From Paracoccus mutanolyticus (GTDB taxonomy: Bacteria; Pseudomonadota; Alphaproteobacteria; Rhodobacterales; Rhodobacteraceae), in NCBI RefSeq assembly GCF_003285265.1, contig NZ_CP030239.1:2649501-2713500 (forward strand): a DNA stretch of 64,000 bases. The letters run 5' to 3'. The notes under the pieces were generated by a model. That model did no database searches and was not told the origin of the DNA. It saw nothing but the letters and a program-made list of their open reading frames with translations. Below, piece by piece: positions 58,088-64,000 of the stretch. The position numbers were made by a program, and so were the translations under genes. The number at the start of each line of letters is the position of its first letter. The first letter of the stretch is position 1.

Positions 58088-59047
58088 CTAGACGCGATCC
58101 AGCCAGGGCAGGGGGTCGGGCTGGATCATGTCCTGCACCGCCTCGATCCGCAGCAGGGCGCGGCGGCGCGAAATGCGCAGATGCGCGACCAGCGCCGCCT
58201 TGGCCCCGGCGATGTCGCCGGCCTTCAGCAGGCGCACGATTTCCAGATGCTCGCCCAGAAAGGGCTCGGTCCCGAACAGCTCCAGCGTCAGGGCATAAAG
58301 GAAGTGATGCGCGACCAGAAGCGCCTGGGGCAGGCCGATCGCCTGCATCAGAGCGCCGTTGCCGCAGTGGCCCAGCAGCTCGACATGCAGCCGCTGTTCA
58401 AGCCGGTCCAGCACCGCGCCGTCCAGGGCAGCGCCGCGCTTGATCGCCTGGCGCAGCTCGTCCTCCATCACGTCCAGGAAGCCAGGCGGCAGATGGGGCA
58501 CGGCCTTTTCCATCGCCACCGGCTCGAGCAGCCAGCGCAGTTCGTAAAGCTCGTTCATGTGGTCGGCCGTCAGCGCCGGCGCGAGCCAGCGGCCGCTGTC
58601 GTCCTTGCGCACGATGCCGCGCTGCTGCAGGCGGCCCATCACGTCGCGGGCGACGGTGCGGCTGACGCCATGATGGCGGGCCAGCATCGCCTCGTTCACG
58701 CGCCAGCTTGCCAGCGAGGCATGCGAGATAATCGCAAGCTCGATCTCGGGGTAAAGCCGCTCCCAGGCGGGCTGCTGGGTCAGGACGGTCGGGGCGGCGG
58801 GGCGCGGGGTGGCGGAGGCGGGCGCACCCACCACCTCGAACCGCCCCGAGGGCGCGCGGCGCAGCATCCCCGCCCGGGCCAGTTCCTCAAGCGCGCGGCG
58901 GGCGGGGGCACGGCTGATGCCGAAGCGGCGGGCGATGCCCAGTTGGGTCAGCGCCTCGCCCGCAGGCAGAAGCCCCTGGGCGATGTCCTGCGCCAGGGCG
59001 TCGCTGGCCTGGCGGTAAAGGGGGGGCGCATGAAGGGCTTGGTTCAT
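58088..59047 (-). CDS. GntR-family regulator with two N-terminal winged-helix domains
   Basis: A 319-residue regulator. First wHTH: LYRQASDALAQDIAQGLLPA and GIARRFGISRAPARRALEEL. A Pro/Ala linker follows, then a second wHTH-like segment: WRVNEAMLARHHGVSRTVAR and QRGIVRKDDSGRW. The C-terminal FCD-type domain (LYELRWLLEPVAMEKAVPHL; HVELLGHCGNGALMQ; HLEIVRLLKAGDIAGAKAAL) completes it. Divergent from the Ldh-family gene and convergent with matR, three bases apart. Probably controls the adjacent dehydrogenase; ligand unknown. Confidence 0.82.
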   Translation of the reverse strand: MNQALHAPPLYRQASDALAQDIAQGLLPAGEALTQLGIARRFGISRAPARRALEELARAGMLRRAPSGRFEVVGAPASATPRPAAPTVLTQQPAWERLYPEIELAIISHASLASWRVNEAMLARHHGVSRTVARDVMGRLQQRGIVRKDDSGRWLAPALTADHMNELYELRWLLEPVAMEKAVPHLPPGFLDVMEDELRQAIKRGAALDGAVLDRLEQRLHVELLGHCGNGALMQAIGLPQALLVAHHFLYALTLELFGTEPFLGEHLEIVRLLKAGDIAGAKAALVAHLRISRRRALLRIEAVQDMIQPDPLPWLDRV

Positions 59048-59150
59048 CGGGCGATCCTTTGGGCCACGATGCCCAAGCGGCCCGACGAAAGCAATTGTGC
59101 CATCGGCAATCGCTGTCTAGTGTGTACACAGGACATCAAAGGGGGGCGCC

Positions 59151-60202
59151 ATGTCTGAACAGCCGCGTATCGCATTGCAGGATCTGGAGCGTTTCAGCCG
59201 CTCGGCCTTTCTGGCGGCAGGCGCGGACGCGGCGACGGCCGATGCCGCGACGCGGGCGATGATGCACGGCACGACGCTGGGGGTGGATAGTCACGGAATC
59301 CGGCTTCTACCCCATTACATCAAGGCCTTGCAGGGCGGCCGGCTGAACCGGAATCCGGCGCTGCGCCAGGTGGGCGGTTTCGGCGCGGTCGAGGTCTGGG
59401 ACGCCGATCACGCCCAGGGCGCGGTCGGGGCCTATCACGGCATGACTCGCGCGGTCGCCCTGGCGAACCAGTTCGGCCTGGGCGCGGTGTCGATCCGCAA
59501 CTCCTCGCATTTCGGTCCCGCCGGGGCCTATGCGATCGAGGCGGCGCGGGCAGGGCTGATCGGCCTGACCTTTTGCAACTCGGACAGTTTCGTGCGGCTG
59601 CATGACGGTGCGATGCGCTTTCACGGCACCAATCCCATTGCCGTTGCCGTCCCCGCACCGGGGCAGGAGCCGTGGCTTCTGGACATGGCGACCAGTGCCA
59701 TCCCCTATAACCGCGTCCAGCTTTATCAAAGCCTTGGGATCGAACTGCCCGAGGCGACGGCGTCCGATGCCCAGGGGTCGATACGCGCGACGCAAGCCTT
59801 GCCGACATGCTGGCACCCGTGGTCGGCGCGTTCGGCTGAAGGGCGCGGCGCTGCGGGTGTGGCGGAAACTTCAGCCCGGTGCTGTCGGGCATGAAGCTCA
59901 GCTTCGACATTCCGCCCATGGGCGGGCCGGATTTCGCGACGCCGCGCGGCATGGGCGCCTTCGTCCTGGCCCTGAAGCCCGAGGCGTTCCTGGACCGCGA
60001 GGCGTTCGAGGCGGGAATGACGCGTTATCTGGACGTGCTGCGCCAATCCCCCGCGCGCGAGGGATGCCAGGTCATGGCGCCCGGCGACCGCGAATGGCGC
60101 GTGGCGGACGAACGGCGGCGGAACGGCGTGGTCCTGGACCCGGCGACGGCGCAGGGGTTCCGCGATCTGGCCGCGCACTACGGGCTGGCGGAACTGGCCT
60201 GA
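59151..60202 (+). CDS. Ldh/malate dehydrogenase-2 family oxidoreductase, several frameshifts
   Basis: NAD(P)-dependent oxidoreductase of the YlbC/ComC/sulfolactate dehydrogenase family. HGTTLGVDSHGIRLLPHYIK holds the conserved DSHG; VSIRNSSHFGPAGAYAIEAA and FHGTNPIAVAVPAPG follow. The continuous frame fails after about 59780. Pieces in other frames read DASLADMLAPVVGAFG, LKGAAL, then SGMKLSFDIPPMGGPDFATP and the usual C-terminus to 60202. Total length, about 350 residues, is normal. Could act on a 2-hydroxyacid taken up by the TRAP system downstream. Confidence 0.83.
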
Positions 60203-60265
60203 CCAGATAATCGCCAAAGCGTGAAAATCTGCTTGACCGAATCCCTGCAAGCTTCTTATCGTCGT

Positions 60266-60282
60266 AATTGGTCAAACCAGTT
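60266..60282. promoter_or_regulatory. FadR-like operator upstream of the gntR-TRAP genes
   Basis: AATTGGTCAAACCAGTT contains the palindrome TGGT-CAA-ACCA, close to the FadR-family operator form TGGTCnGACCA. It stands about 45 bases before the start of the GntR gene at 60325, a good position for autoregulation. Confidence 0.55.
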
Positions 60283-60324
60283 GACCGCGTGCCGCGAGGA
60301 GGCGGCGCGCCCAGGGGGAAAGCC

Positions 60325-61050
60325 ATGCAGACCGAGCCCAGGCCACGCCGGCAATACCGGCAGGTGGCCGACCAGATCCTTGCGCTTGTCGCCCGGCAGG
60401 GCCTGGGCCCCGGCGCCCGGCTGCCGTCCGAACGCGACCTGGCCGACAGCTCAGCGTGTCGCGCCCGTCGCTGCGCGAGGCGCTGATCGCGCTAGAGGTC
60501 GAGGGCCGGGTCGAGATCCGCATGGGCTCGGGCATCTATGTCCGGACCGGCGCCGCGGCCGCGCCCGAGCTTGAGGTCGAGGGGCCGATGGAGCTGCTCA
60601 GCGCGCGCTGCATCATCGAATCCGCCATCGCCGAAGAGGCCGCCCGCCATGTCACCCCGGCGGTAATTGCCCGTCTGGACGATCATCTGGCCGGCATGAC
60701 GGCGGCCGTGCACGACCGGATGCAGGCCATCCGGCTTGATTGCGCCTTTCACGTCGAGATTGCCCAGGCCACGGGCAACGCGCTGCTGGCGAATTTCACC
60801 GCCACCACGTTCGAACGCCGCCTGACGCCGATCTTCGCCCGCTTCTCGGCCCATTTCGAGGGGCCGCGCACCTGGCGGCTGGCGATTTCGGAACATGGCG
60901 CGATCCGCGACGCCATCGCCGATGCCGACCCGGCCGCCGCGCGCGAGGCGATGCGCCACCATCTGACGGAATCGCAACGCCGATTTACCGAGCCTGCTGG
61001 CGAGCCGGACTGCGGCCACCGAAAGACGAACGATGCTCATGGGAGGATAA
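60325..61050 (+). CDS. FadR-type GntR regulator, frameshifts
   Basis: Winged-helix regulator with FCD domain. From ATG 60325 (RBS AGGGGGAA): RQYRQVADQILALVARQGLG and GARLPSERDLA. After a frame change near 60455 it reads VSRPSLREALIALEVEGRVE and RMGSGIYVRTG, then the FCD domain (HVEIAQATGNALLANFTATT; EHGAIRDAIADADPAAAREA). The frame then runs on without a stop into dctP. Near 60975 a change to the neighbouring frame would end it at the TAA at about 61048, just before dctP. Likely controls the TRAP genes. Confidence 0.8.
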
Positions 61051-61052
61051 GC

Positions 61053-62024
61053 ATGAAGTTCACCATCAAGACCATCCTGGGGGCGGCCGCGCTGATGGCC
61101 AGCGCCGCCGTGGCCCAGGCCCAGACCGCCCTGAAATGGGCCCATGTCTATGAGACGTCCGAGCCGTTCCACACCGAATCCGTCTGGGCGGCCGAGGAAA
61201 TCGCCAAGCGCACCGACGGCCGCTACAAGATCGACGTGTTCCCGGCCTCGCAGCTGGGCAAGGAGGCGGACCTGAACCAGGGCCTGCGGCTTGGGACCGT
61301 GGACATCATCATCTCGGGCTCGAGCTTTGCGTCGCGCGACTACAAGCCGATCGGCGTGACCTACTATCCCTATATCTTCCGCGACCCGTCGCACCTGATC
61401 GCCTACACCAAAAGCGATGTCTTCAAGCGGCTTGCGCAGGGCTATGAGGAAGCCTCGGGCAACCACATCACCGCCGTGACCTATTACGGCACCCGCCACA
61501 CCACGGCGAACAAGGAAATCAAGACCTGCGCCGACCTGAACGGCGTCAAGATGCGGGTGCCGGACGTGCCGGCCTATCTGGCCATGCCGCGCGCCTGCGG
61601 CGCCAACACCACCCCCATCGCCTTCGCCGAGGTCTATCACCGCCTTGCAGAACGGCGCGGTGGACGGCCAGGAAAACCCGCTGGCCACCATCTAGGCCGA
61701 GCGGCTTCTACGAGGTGCAGAAGAACATCGCCCTGACCGGCCATATTGTCGACCACCTGAACACGGTCGTGTCCCAGACCCTGTGGGCCAGCCTGTCGGA
61801 CGAGGACAAGCAGATCTTCTCGGAGGTGATCTCGAGGCCGCCGAACGCGCCAGCAAGATCGTCGAGGAGCCGAGGCCGCGCTGGTCGACAAGTTCAAGGG
61901 CTGGGCCTGACCGTGACCGACGTGGAGCAAGGCCGATTTCGAAAAGACGGTGCTGGAACAGCAGCCGGTCGAATCCTTCGGCTACAACCTCAAGGACTGG
62001 GAAGACATCCGCGCGGTGCAGTGA
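61053..62024 (+). CDS. dctP: TRAP transporter solute-binding protein DctP, several frameshifts
   Basis: Periplasmic receptor of a TRAP uptake system. GGAGG ribosome site, then signal peptide MKFTIKTILGAAALMASAAV. The mature part has ALKWAHVYETSEPFHTESVW, GRYKIDVFPASQLGKEADLN, GVTYYPYIFRDPSHLIAYTK and DLNGVKMRVPDVPAYL with the substrate arginine. Beyond 61640 the frame changes repeatedly. Pieces read LQNGAVDGQENPLATI, FYEVQKNIALTG, ERASKIVEE, LVDKFKGW and KTVLEQQPVESFGYNLKDW to the stop at 62024. About 323 residues. A C4-dicarboxylate or 2-hydroxyacid is a likely ligand. Confidence 0.88.
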
Positions 62025-62087
62025 TCCGCCGGCCCGGCGCCCCAGGGCGGGCCCCGGGCCTTTCCCCGACAATCTGGAGCTAACGCA

Positions 62088-62660
62088 ATGGCCGACCAAG
62101 ATCACACGCTGCTGAGCGTGGAAGAGATGGCGCATGCCTTCGAGGACGACACCGGCCCGGTCGACCTGTCGCCCTATTCCGTCGAGGACTGGCTGACGCT
62201 GGCGGTCTTCTGGGGGATGGCGCTGTGCATCTTCCTGCAGTTCTTCACCCGCTATGCGCTGAACAACAGCCTGGCCTGGACCGAGGAGATCGCCGCGAAC
62301 TGCCTGGTGGTCGTGGTGTTCCTGGGGGCCGCGATGTGCGTGCGCATGTGCCGCCACATCGCCGTCGACCTGCTTTACAACTTCATGTCCCGCCCTGTCC
62401 GTCGCCGCTTCGAGACCGCCGTCGACATCATCAGCATCGGCTTTTTCGCCTACATGACCTGGCTGATGTGGCGCTATATCGGCATCGTCGGAAACGAGCG
62501 CATGGTCACCGTCGACCTGCCGCGGGGCATCGTCTTCTACACCGTCTTCGTCGCCTTCGTCCTGATGCTGCTGCGCGGTGTGCAGAACTTCATCAAGGAC
62601 ATGCGGGGCGAAAAGACCTGCCGCGAAAACGCCGCCGATCATGGCGCGACCGGAGTCTGA
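62088..62660 (+). CDS. dctQ: TRAP transporter small permease DctQ
   Basis: A 190-residue protein with four membrane helices (LTLAVFWGMALCIFLQFFTR; ANCLVVVVFLGAAMCVRMCR; IISIGFFAYMTWLMWRYI; VFYTVFVAFVLMLLRGV) and the typical helix-1/2 block NNSLAWTEEIA. An acidic N-terminal extension of about 30 residues precedes helix 1. Intact frame, three bases before dctM. Confidence 0.92.
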   Translation: MADQDHTLLSVEEMAHAFEDDTGPVDLSPYSVEDWLTLAVFWGMALCIFLQFFTRYALNNSLAWTEEIAANCLVVVVFLGAAMCVRMCRHIAVDLLYNFMSRPVRRRFETAVDIISIGFFAYMTWLMWRYIGIVGNERMVTVDLPRGIVFYTVFVAFVLMLLRGVQNFIKDMRGEKTCRENAADHGATGV

Positions 62661-62663
62661 CCC

Positions 62664-64000
62664 ATGCTGCTTCTGATCGGATCCTTCCTTCTGCTGATGG
62701 TCGTGGGCGTGCCCGTGGCCGTGTCCATGGCGGTGGCCTCGCTGGCCTTGCTGCTGACCTACAATGTCGCGCCCGACATCATCCCGCGCAGCGCATGATC
62801 GCGGGTGTCGAAGAGCTTTCCCCTGATCGCGGTGCCCTTCTTCATCCTGGCGGGCAACCTGATGAACATCGCGGGCGTCATCGGCCGCATCTATCACTTT
62901 GCCCTGTCGCTGGTCGGCTGGATGAAAGGGGGCCTGGCGCAGGTCAACATCATCGGCTCGGTGGTGTTTTCGGGCATGTCGGGCACCGCGCTGGCCGACG
63001 CCGCCGGGATCGGCACCATCGAGATCAAGGCGATGAAGGACCACGGCTATCCGGTCGAGGCCGCGGTCGGCGTCACCGCCGCCTCGGCCACGCTGGGGCC
63101 GATCTTTCCGCCCTCGCTGCCCTTCGTGATCTACGGGATGATGGCCAATGCCTCGATCGGGGCGCTGTTCATGGCCGGGATCGTGCCCGGCGTGGTGATG
63201 ACGCTGCTGATGATGGCGACGGTCTATGTCTTTGCCCGCGCCAAGGGCTGGGGCTCGGACACACCCTTCGACCTGAAGGAACTGCTGGCCGCCACGCTCG
63301 AGGTGGTGATCGTGCTGTCCTTTCCGGTGGCGGTCTATGTCCTGACGCTGCTGGGCCTGTCGGTTAATATCGCGGTGCTGATCGGGCTGGCCGCGCTGAT
63401 CGGGCTGGACTGGTATTTCGACTGGCATGCGGTCATGGCGCTGATGGCGCCGGTGCTGCTGATCGGCGGCATGACCATGGGCTGGTTCACGCCGACCGAG
63501 GCCGCCGTCGCCGCCGTGCTGTGGTCGCTGTTCCTGGGTCTGGTGCGCTATCGCACGATGACGCTGCGCAGCCTTGCCAAGGCCAGCTTCGACACCATCG
63601 AGACCACCGCCTCGGTCCTGTTCATCGTCACCGCGGCCTCGATCTTTGCCTGGCTTCTGACGGTCAGCCAGGCGGCGCAGCTGTTCGCGGATGCGATGTT
63701 CGCGCTGACCGACAACTGGTGGACCTTCCTGATCATCGTCAACATCATCCTGCTGATCGTGGGGGCGTTCCTGGACACCATCGCCGCGATCTCGATCCTG
63801 GTGCCGATCCTGCTGCCGGTCGCGGCGCGCTATGGCATCGACCCGGTGCACCTGGGCCTGATCGTGACGCTGAACCTGATGATCGGCCTGCTGACGCCGC
63901 CGGTGGGGATGGTCCTGTTCGTGCTGTCGCGGATTTCCAGGATGTCGGTCGAGCGCACGGCGCTGGCCATCCTGCCCTGGATGATCCCGCTGTTCATCGC
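62664..64000 (+). CDS. dctM: TRAP transporter large permease DctM, two frameshifts, cut by window edge
   Basis: Large membrane subunit. From ATG 62664: LLIGSFLLLMVVGVPVAVSM. Near 62800-62815 the frame is lost and regained (RMIAGVE, then FPLIAVPFFILAGNLMNIAG). Next come VVFSGMSGTALADAAGIGTI and AAVGVTAASATLGPIFPPSL, the conserved transport core, and GMTMGWFTPTEAAVAAVLWS. GAFLDTIAAISILVPILLPV and GLLTPPVGMVLFVLSRI lie near the edge. The end lies outside the window. With dctP and dctQ it completes the transporter. Confidence 0.92.

Noticed and set aside
1..64000. tRNA, rRNA, CRISPR array, prophage or complete transposon
   Set aside because: Scanned by eye on both strands; no cloverleaf-like genes, regularly spaced repeats, phage structural genes or intact transposases were seen. 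A tRNAscan or CRISPR finder run would be decisive.

Overview
The window reads as chromosomal DNA of a GC-rich alphaproteobacterium of the Rhodobacteraceae/Paracoccaceae, most likely Paracoccus or a close relative. This rests on the fused sat-cysC, the Lrp-trxB divergon, the DUF6476 protein, single-chain MaeB and the TRAP and GntR repertoire. No rRNA, tRNA, CRISPR array or complete insertion sequence was seen. Genus assignment is inference.

Layout. 1-6.2 kb: maeB (cut by the window edge), then a tightly overlapping nucleoside-salvage operon cdd-deoA-deoB-add-upp. 6.2-18.5 kb: housekeeping genes (SPOR protein, rpoH, rluD, a DUF6476 protein, ubiK-like, lgt, a MidA-like methyltransferase, pgeF, a glycosyltransferase, lrp/trxB, sat-cysC). 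18.6-30 kb: two glycosyltransferase-like genes, small lipoproteins, glyA, NAD kinase, prfC, transglutaminase, OsmC, dgt, an IscA-like protein and xth. 30-34.6 kb: an operon of peptide-binding protein, entericidin-like lipoprotein and CsbD-like protein, divergent from a probable small RNA, then an outer-membrane protein and bdhA. 34.6-52.7 kb: an exopolysaccharide locus. Its leftward arm is exoY / flippase / exoA / large glycosyltransferase, with thyA-folA attached. Its rightward arm is PIG-L deacetylase / sulfotransferase / polymerase / sulfotransferase / Wzz, then a hybrid histidine kinase and a GT61 transferase. 53-58 kb: malonate uptake and use (matB-matA-matC with divergent matR). 58-64 kb: a tandem-HTH GntR regulator, an Ldh-family dehydrogenase, a second GntR regulator and a TRAP transporter dctPQM (cut by the window edge).

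How the parts work together. The salvage operon turns pyrimidine and purine nucleosides into bases and pentose phosphates. The exopolysaccharide arms supply the priming transferase, later glycosyltransferases, flippase, polymerase and chain-length regulator, plus enzymes that could deacetylate and sulfate the polymer. The mat genes import malonate, activate it to malonyl-CoA and decarboxylate it to acetyl-CoA.

Caution on sequence quality. About 25 genes carry single-base frameshifts, many compensated a few codons later. At least four genes contain an internal stretch of roughly 100-240 bases unlike their family. In NAD kinase that stretch resembles a transposase fragment joined to an RHS repeat. 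I read these mainly as sequencing or assembly errors, because they fall in essential genes whose overall length is kept. Coordinates of the affected genes are given for the inferred intact gene and each entry says where the frame changes.
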